Part shown: piece after piece, positions 35,028 to 44,285 of the stretch | Numbering within the stretch: the stretch's first letter is position 1 | Layout of the letters: the number at the start of each line of letters is the position of its first letter | Assembly (NCBI RefSeq): GCF_001645385.1 | Contig: NZ_LVHI01000039.1 | Location: 120,932-184,931, forward strand | Source: Rhodococcoides kyotonense | GTDB taxonomy: Bacteria; Actinomycetota; Actinomycetes; Mycobacteriales; Mycobacteriaceae | Direction: 5' to 3' | DNA: 64,000 nt | Notes under the pieces: model-generated | Database searches by the model: none | Told to the model about the DNA's origin: nothing | The model's input: the letters and a program-made list of their open reading frames with translations, nothing else | Program-made: the position numbers and the translations under genes

Positions 35028-35312
35028 ATGGCGTTTCCGATCATCGTCGCGAAAGCAGTATCGACGGTCGTGACGGGTGCGGTCGGCGTCGCCGCATACA
35101 ACGGTGCGAAGAAGTTGTACGAGAAAGCGCCTGTTCGTAAGGTCGCGGTGTCGGTCACCGAGGTCGGACTCCGCGCAGCACGAAAAGCCGAGGTACAGGC
35201 GGAGTCTGCGCGTCTCGCGGTGTCCGACGTCGTCGCCGAAGCTCGGGACCGCCTCGGTGAGGACGTGCCTCCTCCCGTGGTATCCGAGACCGGACACGGA
35301 CATTCGCACTGA
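35028..35312 (+). CDS. PacL-like metal chaperone of a P-type ATPase (DUF1490)
   Basis: 94 residues. N-terminal membrane segment (about 5-28, IIVAKAVSTVVTGAVGVAAYNG), an Ala/Glu-rich middle (ARKAEVQAESARL) and a His-rich tail TGHGHSH. This is the layout of PacL proteins (P-ATPase-associated chaperone-like, DUF1490), which sit beside CtpC, CtpG or CtpV in mycobacteria, stabilise the pump in the membrane and bind metal through the C-terminal motif. The gene is 13 bases upstream of a ctpC-type ATPase. GAGGGAG lies before the ATG. Confidence 0.85.
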   Translation: MAFPIIVAKAVSTVVTGAVGVAAYNGAKKLYEKAPVRKVAVSVTEVGLRAARKAEVQAESARLAVSDVVAEARDRLGEDVPPPVVSETGHGHSH

Positions 35313-35325
35313 CACCGGGCATACC

Positions 35326-37497
35326 GTGTCGACTTCGGTTGTACCGCAACACGATGTGCTCCCTGAGGGGTTCGAGATCCTGTCCGACGCGGCCGGCCGG
35401 ATACGGCTACGCGTCGACTGGTTGAAGTCGAGCCCTGGACGCGCGGTGGCCATCGAGGATCACGTCGACAAAGTCCACGGCGTCCGCGCGGTGCACGTGT
35501 ATCCGCGCACTGCGTCTGTCGTCGTGTGGTACTCGCGCGCTCGCCTCGACCGCGCGGAGTTGTTCTCGGCTGTCGCCTCCGGCCGTGACACGGCCTGGGC
35601 ACTGGTGCCTGCGCGCAGTCCTCGTTCTGCCGACGTCACCAACGGCGACGTCCTTCGCATGACCATCGGCGGCGCTGCGCTGGTCCTGTTGGGACTGCGC
35701 CGGTATGCATTTCGACGCCCGCCGATTCTGGGCCCCACCAGTCGAGTCGTCGCGACGGGCGCCACGATCTTCACCGGCTATCCGTTCCTCAAAGGCGCGC
35801 TGCGATCTCTGGCAGGCAGTCGAGCAGCAGGTACCGACGCACTGGTCAGCGCGGCAACCGTTGCCAGCCTCGTGTTGCGGGAGAACGTCGTCGCTCTGAC
35901 CGTTCTGTGGCTGCTCAACATCGGCGAATACCTGCAGGAGTTGACGCTCAAGCGAACCCGGCGGGCCATCTCCGATTTGCTCAGCGGCACCCAGGACACC
36001 GCGTGGATCCGGCTCGCCGACGGCTCCGAGATCTCTGTCGACGTCGACCGTCTCGAAGTCGGTGACGACGTCGTCGTCCACGATCACGTCGGCGTTCCTG
36101 TCGACGGGACGGTGGTCGACGGCGACGCGGTGATCGACCAGTCGGCGATCACGGGTGAAACGCTGCCCGTGTCGATCACCGCCGGCGACCGCATCCACGC
36201 CGGTTCTGTCGTGATTCGTGGCCGCATCGTCGTGAGGGCGTCCGCCGTGGGGCGTGACACCACGATCGGCCGCATCATCGCGCGGGTCGAGGAGGCGCAG
36301 GAGGACCGTGCGCCGATCCAGACCGTCGGCGAGAACTTCTCGAGGCGTTTCGTTCCTGCGTCGTTCATCCTGTCGGCGCTGACGCTTCTGGTGACCCGTG
36401 ATGTGCGGCGTGCGATGACGATGTTGCTCGTCGCATGCCCATGCGCGGTGGGCTTGTCGACGCCCACGGCGATCAGCGCGGCGATCGGAAACGGTGCTCG
36501 GCGAGGCATTCTCATCAAGGGCGGCTCGCATCTCGAGCTTGCGGGCCGCGTCGATGCCGTGGTGTTCGACAAGACGGGTACGTTGACCGTCGGCCGCCCG
36601 GTCGTCACGAACGTCGTGTCCTTTCACGACGCCTGGGAACCGGAGCAAGTTCTCGCATACGCCGCGAGTTCGGAGATCCATTCCCGTCATCCGTTGGCGG
36701 AAGCCGTCATTCGCTCCACGGAGGAACGCCATATCGCAATTCCTCCGCACGAGGAATGCGAGGTCCTCGTCGGCTTGGGAATGCGCACGGTCGCCGATGG
36801 GCGGACACTGCTTCTCGGCAGCCCGTCGCTCCTGCGCAGCGAGAACGTCGATGTATCGGAGAAGGCAGCCGATTGGGTGTCACGGTTGCAGCGCGAGGCC
36901 GAGACTCCCCTGCTCCTCGCGGTCGACGGGACTCTGGTCGGTCTGATCAGTCTGCGAGATGAGGTGCGCGCCAACGCATTGCGCGTCCTGAACGAGCTAC
37001 GCGCCGACGGGGTGGAACGCATCGTCATGCTCACCGGTGATCACCCGGAAACGGCGGCTGCAGTGGCTGCCGAACTCGGCATCGACGAGTGGCGGGCCGA
37101 GGTCATGCCGGACGGGAAATTGGAAGCCGTACGCGAGCTGCAGGAAGCGGGCTATGTCGTCGCCATGGTGGGTGATGGCACGAACGACGCGCCCGCGCTG
37201 GCCGTCGCCGACATCGGTATCGCAATGGGATTGGCGGGGACCGATGTCGCCGTCGAGACCGCGGACGTCGCACTCGCCAGCGACGACCTGGACCGACTAC
37301 TCGACGTCCGCGACCTCGGCAGGCATTCGGTGTCGGTCATCCGACAGAACTACGGAATGTCCATTGCCGTGAACGCCGTCGGCTTGATCGTCAGCGCCGG
37401 AGGCGCCCTCTCCCCCGTGCTGGCGGCAATTCTGCACAACGCTTCCTCGGTTGCGGTGGTGGGCAACAGTTCCCGGCTCATTCGTTACCGACTGTGA
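35326..37497 (+). CDS. ctpC: Heavy-metal P1B-type ATPase, CtpC-like
   Basis: 723 residues from GTG 35326. Motifs in order: SAITGETLPVS actuator loop, ACPCAVGLSTP transmembrane metal site, DKTGTLT phosphorylation site, SRHPLAEA nucleotide-binding motif, MLTGDHPETA and VGDGTNDAPALA. The sequence after the CPC motif and the C-terminus (LHNASSVAVVGNSSRLIRYRL) closely follow mycobacterial CtpC, implicated in zinc or manganese export. An N-terminal region replaces the usual CxxC metal domain and has none. Paired with the PacL gene before it, it likely protects against zinc or other divalent metals. Confidence 0.9.
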   Translation: MSTSVVPQHDVLPEGFEILSDAAGRIRLRVDWLKSSPGRAVAIEDHVDKVHGVRAVHVYPRTASVVVWYSRARLDRAELFSAVASGRDTAWALVPARSPRSADVTNGDVLRMTIGGAALVLLGLRRYAFRRPPILGPTSRVVATGATIFTGYPFLKGALRSLAGSRAAGTDALVSAATVASLVLRENVVALTVLWLLNIGEYLQELTLKRTRRAISDLLSGTQDTAWIRLADGSEISVDVDRLEVGDDVVVHDHVGVPVDGTVVDGDAVIDQSAITGETLPVSITAGDRIHAGSVVIRGRIVVRASAVGRDTTIGRIIARVEEAQEDRAPIQTVGENFSRRFVPASFILSALTLLVTRDVRRAMTMLLVACPCAVGLSTPTAISAAIGNGARRGILIKGGSHLELAGRVDAVVFDKTGTLTVGRPVVTNVVSFHDAWEPEQVLAYAASSEIHSRHPLAEAVIRSTEERHIAIPPHEECEVLVGLGMRTVADGRTLLLGSPSLLRSENVDVSEKAADWVSRLQREAETPLLLAVDGTLVGLISLRDEVRANALRVLNELRADGVERIVMLTGDHPETAAAVAAELGIDEWRAEVMPDGKLEAVRELQEAGYVVAMVGDGTNDAPALAVADIGIAMGLAGTDVAVETADVALASDDLDRLLDVRDLGRHSVSVIRQNYGMSIAVNAVGLIVSAGGALSPVLAAILHNASSVAVVGNSSRLIRYRL

Positions 37498-37584
37498 GCG
37501 TTACTCGACCATCGGTTCGTTCACCTGTGAGGACCACGTGTCGGAGCGGTGTTTGCAGGCAGGTACCGCGGGTACGCGCACGTC

Positions 37585-39972
37585 GTGACTACTGTGAACC
37601 GGATCACCGAGCCGTGGGGTGAGCGCACCCCCTTCTCCCGCGGCGAGCGGTGGCCGGTACGCGTGGACACTCATCTTGCCGACGGAGTGTCCGACGCGGA
37701 CGTCGACGCCTGGGTTCAATCGGCGTCGCTTCTGCACAGCAACGGCGATGCCATGGACATCGCGGTCAAGGACGGCTCCATCGTGGGGGTTCGTGGTCGG
37801 GCCGACGACCGGGTCAACCACGGCCGTCTCGGACCCAAAGACCTTTACGGGTGGCAGGCCAATGCGTCACGCGATCGTCTCACGACACCGCTGATTCGCG
37901 TCGACGGTGAACTGGTGGAAACCGACTGGGACACCGCGATGAACCGAATCGTCGACCGCAGTCGCGCCCTGTTGGACGAGCAAGGGCCCAGTGCGCTCGG
38001 CTTCTACACGAGCGGGCAACTGTTCCTCGAGGAGTACTACACCCTGGGAGTGATCGCACACGGGGCGATCGGCACGAACCACGTCGACGGCAACACCCGC
38101 CTGTGCACGGCCACCGCGGCGGAGGCCCTGAAGGAATCGTTCGGCTGCGACGGGCAACCCGGAAGCTACACCGACGTCGATCACGCCGACGTCATCGCGC
38201 TGTTCGGTCACAATGTCGCCGAAACCCAGACGGTGTTGTGGTCACGCATCCTCGACCGACTCGCGGGAGAGGATCCACCTCGCATTCTGTGTGTCGATCC
38301 TCGTCCCACCCCCGTCGCCCGGGCAGCGACCATCCATCTCGCGCCGTTGCCCGGCACGAACGTGGCGTTGATGAACGGGCTCTTGCATCACGTGATCGCC
38401 TCCGGGTGGATCGACAAGGACTACATCGACGCGCACACGGTCGGCTTCGACGAACTGTCTTCGCGCCTCGCCGATTACACCCCCGAACGGGTCGCCGATA
38501 TCTGCGGCGTGTCCGCGGACGACATTCGCAGTGCTGCCGAACTGGTCGGTACCGCGGACCGTCTGCTTTCGACGGTTCTGCAGGGTTTCTACCAATCGCA
38601 TCAGGCCACCGCCGCCGCGGTACAAGTGAACAACCTGCACCTGCTGCGCGGCATGCTCGGCAAACCCGGGTGCGGGCTATTGCAGATGAACGGGCAACCC
38701 ACCGCCGAGAACACTCGCGAATGCGGTGCCGACGGAGACCTCGCGGGCTTTCGAAACTGGTCCAACGACACGCACGTGCAACAGTTGTCGCAGTTGTGGA
38801 ACCTCGAGATGCACAGCATCCCGCACTACTCCCCTCCCACCCACGCCATGCAGATCTTCCGCTACGTCGAACAAGGTTCGATCCGCATGCTGTGGGTCAG
38901 TGCCACCAACCCGGCGGTCTCGCTACCGGAGCTGTCCCGGATTCGATCCATTCTGTCTCAGCAGCGCCTGTTCCTGGTGGTTCAGGACATATTCCTCACC
39001 GAGACAGCCGAACTCGCCGATGTGGTTCTCCCGGCCGCGACCTGGGGCGAGAAGCTCGGTACTTTCACCAATGCCGACCGAACCGTCCACCTGTCCGACA
39101 AAGCCGTCGAACCGCCCGGACACGCGCGCGCCGATCTGGACATCTTTCTGGACTACGCACGTCGAATGGACTTCCGAGACAAGGACGACAATCCGTTGCC
39201 TCATTGGCAGGACCCGGAATCCGCATTCGAAGCGTGGAAAAAAGCCAGTGCGGGACGCCCGTGCGACTACACCGGGCTCACATACGCACAGTTGCGCGGC
39301 GGCAGCGGAATTCAGTGGCCCTGCACTGCGGATCGGCCGAACGGCACCGAGAGGCTGTACGAGAACGGTCAGTTCGCCGCCTCCCCTGACTACTGCGAGA
39401 GCTACGGCAAGGACCTCGTCACCGGCACCCCCGTCGAACCGACCGAGTATCGCGCGATGAACCCGGACGGAAAAGCGATCTTCAAAGCCGCGGAGTATCT
39501 TCCGCCGCACGAACGGCCGAGTGTCGAGTATCCGTTCGCGTTGATCACCGGACGCACCCTGTACCACTTCCACACTCGAACCAAGACGGCGCGCGCTCCG
39601 CAGCTGCAGGCCGCCGCACCACAAGTATGGGTGGAAATGTCCGCGGGGGACGCGCGCGAGCATCAGATCTCCGAAGGCGATCTGGCGAGGGTGCGCTCCC
39701 CTCGTGGGCACATCGACGCTCGTGTCCGAATCACCGATATTCGGCCCGGAGTTCTGTTCGTGCCGTTCCACTACGGCTACTGGGACTCGCACGACGGCGG
39801 AAGACACGAGAGAGCCGCGAACGAAATGACCATCACCGACTGGGATCCTGCGTCGAAACAACCTATCTTCAAGACCTCCGCTGCGGACATCGACCGCGTG
39901 GCGGGGTCCTCCGACGACACGACGGCGACTCGGTCGCCGTTCGAGAAGTCGAGAAACGAGGCCAGGTCATGA
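37585..39972 (+). CDS. Molybdopterin oxidoreductase, NapA/NasA-like, lacking all N-terminal Fe-S cysteines
   Basis: 795 residues from GTG 37585; GTG 37549 is an alternative. Large molybdopterin domain with GHNVAETQTVLW and DPRPTPVARAA, and C-terminal MoCo-binding domain with GRTLYHFHTRTKT and VPFHYGYWD. The presumed Mo-ligand Cys is kept in NTRLCTAT (residue about 174). In relatives the N-terminus reads QSACxLCSNGC; here it reads QSASLLHSNGD, with Ser48, His51 and Asp55 where Cys is expected, and Gly at the fourth site. So no [4Fe-4S] cluster can form in the usual way. No twin-Arg signal peptide, so cytoplasmic. It overlaps an unrecognised small gene by 4 bases. Confidence 0.85.
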   Translation: MTTVNRITEPWGERTPFSRGERWPVRVDTHLADGVSDADVDAWVQSASLLHSNGDAMDIAVKDGSIVGVRGRADDRVNHGRLGPKDLYGWQANASRDRLTTPLIRVDGELVETDWDTAMNRIVDRSRALLDEQGPSALGFYTSGQLFLEEYYTLGVIAHGAIGTNHVDGNTRLCTATAAEALKESFGCDGQPGSYTDVDHADVIALFGHNVAETQTVLWSRILDRLAGEDPPRILCVDPRPTPVARAATIHLAPLPGTNVALMNGLLHHVIASGWIDKDYIDAHTVGFDELSSRLADYTPERVADICGVSADDIRSAAELVGTADRLLSTVLQGFYQSHQATAAAVQVNNLHLLRGMLGKPGCGLLQMNGQPTAENTRECGADGDLAGFRNWSNDTHVQQLSQLWNLEMHSIPHYSPPTHAMQIFRYVEQGSIRMLWVSATNPAVSLPELSRIRSILSQQRLFLVVQDIFLTETAELADVVLPAATWGEKLGTFTNADRTVHLSDKAVEPPGHARADLDIFLDYARRMDFRDKDDNPLPHWQDPESAFEAWKKASAGRPCDYTGLTYAQLRGGSGIQWPCTADRPNGTERLYENGQFAASPDYCESYGKDLVTGTPVEPTEYRAMNPDGKAIFKAAEYLPPHERPSVEYPFALITGRTLYHFHTRTKTARAPQLQAAAPQVWVEMSAGDAREHQISEGDLARVRSPRGHIDARVRITDIRPGVLFVPFHYGYWDSHDGGRHERAANEMTITDWDPASKQPIFKTSAADIDRVAGSSDDTTATRSPFEKSRNEARS

Positions 39973-40448
39973 AGATTGCGTTGGCGCTGCGAGAACTCCA
40001 TCGCTCCGAGGCCAAACTGACACGAATCCTGTCGACCATCGCCGCCCGCCACCGCGTCGAACCGGAAGTCCATCACGTCGCCCTCGACATCCGCGGGTGG
40101 TCGATCGACCATCTCGCAGCCCTGGCCGAACATGGGCGGCACTACGAACTCGACCTCGACGCTGAACCTCGCACTGCGGCACTCGGTACCACTGTGCAAG
40201 AACAGATCAGCACCCTGCTCGGCCGACGACCCGAACCGGCCCTGGTGCTGCTGATGGATCTCAGGCATCTGCACCGTGCCGCCGCCGGGGTGTCCCTCGA
40301 TTGGGAGCTGCTCGCGCAAGGAGCGCAAGCGGTCGGCGATACAGACCTGATCGACCTGTGCCAGCGCTGTCACCCCGACACTCTGCGGCAGATGCGATGG
40401 GCGAACGGGATGCTGAAGACACTGTCACCACAGGTGCTCGCAAGCTGA
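39969..40448 (+). CDS. Conserved small protein coupled to the molybdopterin oxidoreductase; function unknown
   Basis: 159 residues, ATGA overlap with the oxidoreductase. The start, MKIALALRELHRSEAKLTRIL, is a basic amphipathic helix; LLMDLRHLHRAA follows a beta-strand-like stretch, and the C-terminal third has two Cys (not a pair) in LCQRCHPDT. No membrane segment or signal. No family is recognised. The tight coupling suggests a dedicated partner, such as an insertion chaperone or an electron-transfer adaptor, as inference. CxxC at LCQRC could bind metal. Confidence 0.72.
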   Translation: MKIALALRELHRSEAKLTRILSTIAARHRVEPEVHHVALDIRGWSIDHLAALAEHGRHYELDLDAEPRTAALGTTVQEQISTLLGRRPEPALVLLMDLRHLHRAAAGVSLDWELLAQGAQAVGDTDLIDLCQRCHPDTLRQMRWANGMLKTLSPQVLAS

Positions 40449-40513
40449 AGCAACTGAAGTCGTTGCGAGACGGATCATTTCGATATCGTGCTCAGCTGTG
40501 TGTCGAACGACCG

Positions 40514-41335
40514 TCACAACTCGCACTGTTGATCGTCGTTGTTGCCGGTCGCAAGGACCGAGCCGTCGACGCGCAACCCTATGGTGTGTTCGGCGCCGGC
40601 AGCGATGGCGACGACGTCGCGCCATGTGTCGACGTCGCACTGACCCCGAGTGTTGACACCCGCCGCACGAACCCGGCCACCCGACACGATACCGACCGTG
40701 TGGTGACTACCTGCGGCGACAGCGGTGATGTTCTCCCACGTGCGGCAGTGATCAGCCCCAGCATTCCGATTGCCGCAGTACAGGACTCGGCCGTCACCGG
40801 TGGTTGCAACAGTGTGCAGATATCCTGCCGACGCGGTGTTCACGTCTCGCCAGTTCTCGACGGCGCATTGCCCTCGGTGGTTGTTACCTGCGGCTGAAAC
40901 GGTGCCGTCGGCGTGAACGCCGACGGTGTGCCAATCCCCGGCGGTGACGTCGACTATTTCCCGCCAATCCTCGACGTCGCATGCTCCCTCGGCTCGCCTT
41001 CCGACCGCACGAACGGTCCCGTCGGCGAAGAGGGCGACCGTCCGTCGCCAACCAGCGGCAATCTCGACCACGTTCGTCCAGTCGCTGACGTCGCACTGGC
41101 CGTCGCCGTTCCAGCCGACCGCGACGACGGTGCCGTCTGCGCGCAGTCCGACCGTGTGTGATCGACCGGTGTTGGGGGCTGCATGAACGTTTCCGGCTGC
41201 AACCATCGTCAGTTCGGACCAGGCGGCAACCTGGGTCTCGGGCCAGTCTGGGTTTCCCGCGGCCACAGCTGAACCGTTGGCCAACACTCCGACGGAATGC
41301 CGCCGCCCAGCAGCAATGCTCTGCATCGCGGTCAC
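40514..41335 (-). CDS. RCC1-like beta-propeller repeat protein
   Basis: 273 residues made almost wholly of about six repeats of 40-44 residues with the pattern GQCDV..W..VV.IAAG..HTVGL..DG.V.A.G, the RCC1/ALS2CR-type repeat. RCC1 repeats form seven-bladed propellers that bind proteins or chromatin in eukaryotes; bacterial versions are scattered and mostly uncharacterised. No signal peptide, no catalytic domain. ATG at 41335 or 41326. It stands alone between the molybdoenzyme pair and the CsbD gene, with both neighbours convergent or divergent, so no functional partner is evident. Confidence 0.8.
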   Translation of the reverse strand: MTAMQSIAAGRRHSVGVLANGSAVAAGNPDWPETQVAAWSELTMVAAGNVHAAPNTGRSHTVGLRADGTVVAVGWNGDGQCDVSDWTNVVEIAAGWRRTVALFADGTVRAVGRRAEGACDVEDWREIVDVTAGDWHTVGVHADGTVSAAGNNHRGQCAVENWRDVNTASAGYLHTVATTGDGRVLYCGNRNAGADHCRTWENITAVAAGSHHTVGIVSGGRVRAAGVNTRGQCDVDTWRDVVAIAAGAEHTIGLRVDGSVLATGNNDDQQCEL

Positions 41336-41645
41336 CGTTTCGGTCGTCCTCGTTTTCTGTCCCAGGGTGCGAGCGTAATTATCGAACGGGGAGAACGCGT
41401 ACTTGTTGCGTCATGCGGACTCGAGCGTCCGGACAGATATCGCTCTTTGATGGACAACTCATTCCGGCACGGCTCGTCGCGTCTCCGTTGGCGTGTCGTG
41501 CGTCACAAGCTGGAGCCGAGACGCGCGCTTTACGTGAGTGTCTACGACCAACTCCCTACGAACGGCTGCCGGTAACTCGGCGCCGACCCGTTCGCGGTGT
41601 CGAACCTCGATTCCGCGGGACCGCGATCACGAGTGGAGGAAAAGG
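41336..41645. other. Intergenic region between RCC1-like and CsbD-like genes
   Basis: 310 bases with no supported gene. A short Arg-rich open frame at about 41450-41575 has no ribosome-binding site. The stretch must hold the divergent promoters of the two flanking genes; no sigma-factor or regulator box was recognised with confidence. Confidence 0.35.
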
Positions 41646-42140
41646 ATGTCCGACTTCATCGACAAGGCGCAGCACAAGGCCGAGGAGATCGCCGGTGAGG
41701 CGAAAGAGCACATCGGTTCAGCAACGGGTGACGACGAGATGCGCGGACGCGGGGCTGCAGAGAAGGCGAAAGCCAACGCCCATCAAGCAGCCGATACCGT
41801 GTCCGATGTTGCCTCCGGCGTAGCTGACTCGGCGACCAAGGCGGCATCGTCGATCGCAGACAGCGCAGCGGCCACCGCTTCCGACGCGGCCGACACCGCT
41901 GCGGATCTGGTGGACCGGGCATCCGCGAAGGCTCGCGAAGTCGACGTAGATGCCGTCGTCGACACGGCCACCTCGCCCCGGACACTGGCTGTCGTCACAG
42001 CGGTTGTCGGCGCCGTGCTTGCAGCGGTTCTGATCAGCCGTAACCGTCGTCGACGCTCACCGCACTTGGTGCGCGAATCCAAGCGCGCTGCCCGGGCAAT
42101 CGCGCGGAGCACGGGCTCGAAGCCGATTTTCGGCCGCTGA
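41646..42140 (+). CDS. CsbD-like stress protein with membrane anchor
   Basis: 164 residues. The N-terminal 30 residues fit CsbD (KAEEIAGEAKEHIGSATGDDEMRGRG), a family induced by general stress. A long Ala/Asp/Ser/Thr-rich stretch (45-115) with coiled-coil or amphipathic-helix character follows, then a membrane helix (about 120-140) and a basic C-terminus. Fusion of CsbD to a membrane-anchored helix is less common than the free 60-70-residue form. AAAAGG precedes the ATG. Its stop overlaps the BrkB gene start by one base, implying coupling. Confidence 0.75.
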   Translation: MSDFIDKAQHKAEEIAGEAKEHIGSATGDDEMRGRGAAEKAKANAHQAADTVSDVASGVADSATKAASSIADSAAATASDAADTAADLVDRASAKAREVDVDAVVDTATSPRTLAVVTAVVGAVLAAVLISRNRRRRSPHLVRESKRAARAIARSTGSKPIFGR

Positions 42141-43099
42141 TGGTCTCACGCATCGATGCATTCCAACGGAGGCATCCCGCGGCAGGATTTCCGCTCGCGG
42201 TCGTCTACAAGTTTCTCGACGACCGCGGCGGGTATCTGTCTGCGCTGATCGCTTACTACGCGTTCCTGTCGCTGTTTCCTCTTCTGCTGCTGTTCACGAC
42301 GTTGCTGGGCATCGTATTGTCGGGCAACCCCGAACTGCAGGAGCGCATTTTCGATTCGGCGATGAGTCAGATCCCGGTGATCGGCGATCAGTTGGGTCAG
42401 CCGGATCGGCTCAGCGGAGGTGTCACCGCGATCGTCATCGGCGTAGTCGGTTCCCTGTACGGCGGACTCGGGGTCTCCCTGGCAGCGCAACACGCACTCA
42501 ATACGGCGTGGTCCGTCCCACGGAACATTCAGCCGGATCCGCTACGGGCGCGGCTCAGGGGCTTGTTGCTGCTGACCACGGTCGGCTCCGCGATCGTCGG
42601 ACTGACGGTCCTCAACGCAGTGGCGTCGTCGGGCATGTTCGGTGTCGCCGGCGGTACGCTCGCCCTCGTCGGAGCAATCGTGCTGAACAGCGCAGTGTTC
42701 GCCGCGGCCTTTCGTATCGGCACTGCTCGAACGCTCTCGGTGCGAGACGTTCTTCCAGGAGCGATTGCGGCAGCGGTGATCTGGCAGGCACTCCAGTCCT
42801 TCGGCGGAATCTACATTCGCTACGTAGTCGGGAATGTCAGCACCAGTAACGGTGTCTTCGCAATCGTCCTGGGTCTGTTGGGTTTTCTGTACGTCGCGTC
42901 GGTACTCATCGTCGTGTGCATCGAGATCAACGCGGTGCGGGTGGACAACCTGCACCCCCGGGCTCTGCTGACGCCCTTCACGGACAACGTCGACCTCACC
43001 GAGGGAGACAAGAACTCTTACACCGGACAGGCAGAAGCCCAGCGCAACAAGGGATTTCAGGAAATCACCGTCACGTACGACGACAGCGATGCCCGGTGA
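42140..43099 (+). CDS. YihY/BrkB-family membrane protein
   Basis: 319 residues, six membrane helices in the N-terminal 270. The start FLDDRGGYLSALIAYYAFLSLFPLLLLF is the family signature (formerly annotated as ribonuclease BN). The function is unsettled; envelope or resistance roles have been proposed in other bacteria. The C-terminal 30 residues are polar and likely cytoplasmic. It starts inside the stop codon of the CsbD-like gene (TGATG). Confidence 0.88.
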   Translation: MVSRIDAFQRRHPAAGFPLAVVYKFLDDRGGYLSALIAYYAFLSLFPLLLLFTTLLGIVLSGNPELQERIFDSAMSQIPVIGDQLGQPDRLSGGVTAIVIGVVGSLYGGLGVSLAAQHALNTAWSVPRNIQPDPLRARLRGLLLLTTVGSAIVGLTVLNAVASSGMFGVAGGTLALVGAIVLNSAVFAAAFRIGTARTLSVRDVLPGAIAAAVIWQALQSFGGIYIRYVVGNVSTSNGVFAIVLGLLGFLYVASVLIVVCIEINAVRVDNLHPRALLTPFTDNVDLTEGDKNSYTGQAEAQRNKGFQEITVTYDDSDAR

Positions 43100-43308
43100 C
43101 GTCGCGGAAGAAGGCCGATCGCTCGGCTGGACGATCTCGTATCAGCGTGGTCTGCCCTGAGCGCCGGGTCCGCGAAAGCCGCTTCCGAGTGATGTTCGGA
43201 CGCCGATATCACGAACGAAATCATCGTTCCACGGGCATACTGACGCCACCGCCCTCGAAATGCTCGGCACGGTCGGGGTCGGTCCGAGTGCCGCGACGGG
43301 AGTGACCT

Positions 43309-44277
43309 GTGCACAACGCGAACAAGCTGGGCGTGCTGCTACCCAGAGATATTGCGATCGAGGACTTTCTGACATTCGCGCACACGTCGGAACGTTTAGG
43401 TTTCGACGAGTTGTGGCTCGCCGAGGATTGCTTCTTTCGCGGCGGGATCGCCCAGGCGACAGCCGTACTGGCCTCGACCAGTCGGATCACTGTCGGTATC
43501 GGCATCCTTCCTGCCGCCTTGCGGAACCCGGTCGCGACGGCGCTCGAAGTGTCCTTCCTGACGGAGTTGTACGGCGACAGACTGATCCTGGGCATTGGCC
43601 ACGGAATGCCTACCTGGATGCAGCAAGCAGGAGTGTGGCCCGAAAGCCCCCTTGCAATGCTGTCCGAGAACATCACCGCAGTCCGAGAACTGCTTTCAGG
43701 CAAGACCATCGAATCAGCCGGCCGTTACGTACACCTCGATGACATCGCGCTCGAGTTTCCTCCTCGCTCGGTGCCGCCGATCATGGCAGGCGTTCGCGGA
43801 CCGAAGTCTCTCAGGGAATCGGGCCGAGTAGCAGACGGCACAATCCTTGCCGAGCCATCGACACCTGAGTACGTCGTCGCCGCTCGGCAATCCATACGCG
43901 GCGGCGCCGAGCACCGAATAGTCGCTTACAACGTGGCAGCAGTGAACGAGTCTGCCGACTCGGCACGTCAGGTGGTGCGGCCAGCGTTACGCGTAGTGGC
44001 CGAGCCCGAATGGCGTGCCCACATCCAACCCCTGGACTTCTCGGAAAAGCTCTACGACTTGCGGTCTCGTTGCGAGACAGCCGACGAATTCGCAGAGCGC
44101 ATGCCCGCGGAATGGGTCGACCGTCTTGCATTGGCGGGAACGCCCGAAACCGTGGCGCAGCGCATTCGTCAGTTGCATGAAGCAGGAGTCGACACCGCGG
44201 TGCTGGTGCCCCCGTCGGGACACGACTATCTCGACAGTTTGCGCAACTTCGAAACAATGCTGACGCTGTTCGGGTAA
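43309..44277 (+). CDS. LLM-class flavin-dependent oxidoreductase
   Basis: 322 residues, GTG 43309. TIM-barrel luciferase-like family: KLGVLLPRDIAIEDF, FDELWLAEDCFFRGG, VGIGILPAALRNPVATALEVSFLTELYGDRLILGIGHG and AGTPETVAQRIRQLHEAGVDTAVL at the C-terminus, the last as in F420-dependent and FMN-dependent members. It stands alone; no transporter or reductase is adjacent. Different subgroup from the LLM gene at 30.7 kb. Confidence 0.82.
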   Translation: MHNANKLGVLLPRDIAIEDFLTFAHTSERLGFDELWLAEDCFFRGGIAQATAVLASTSRITVGIGILPAALRNPVATALEVSFLTELYGDRLILGIGHGMPTWMQQAGVWPESPLAMLSENITAVRELLSGKTIESAGRYVHLDDIALEFPPRSVPPIMAGVRGPKSLRESGRVADGTILAEPSTPEYVVAARQSIRGGAEHRIVAYNVAAVNESADSARQVVRPALRVVAEPEWRAHIQPLDFSEKLYDLRSRCETADEFAERMPAEWVDRLALAGTPETVAQRIRQLHEAGVDTAVLVPPSGHDYLDSLRNFETMLTLFG

Positions 44278-44285
44278 AGGTCGGA

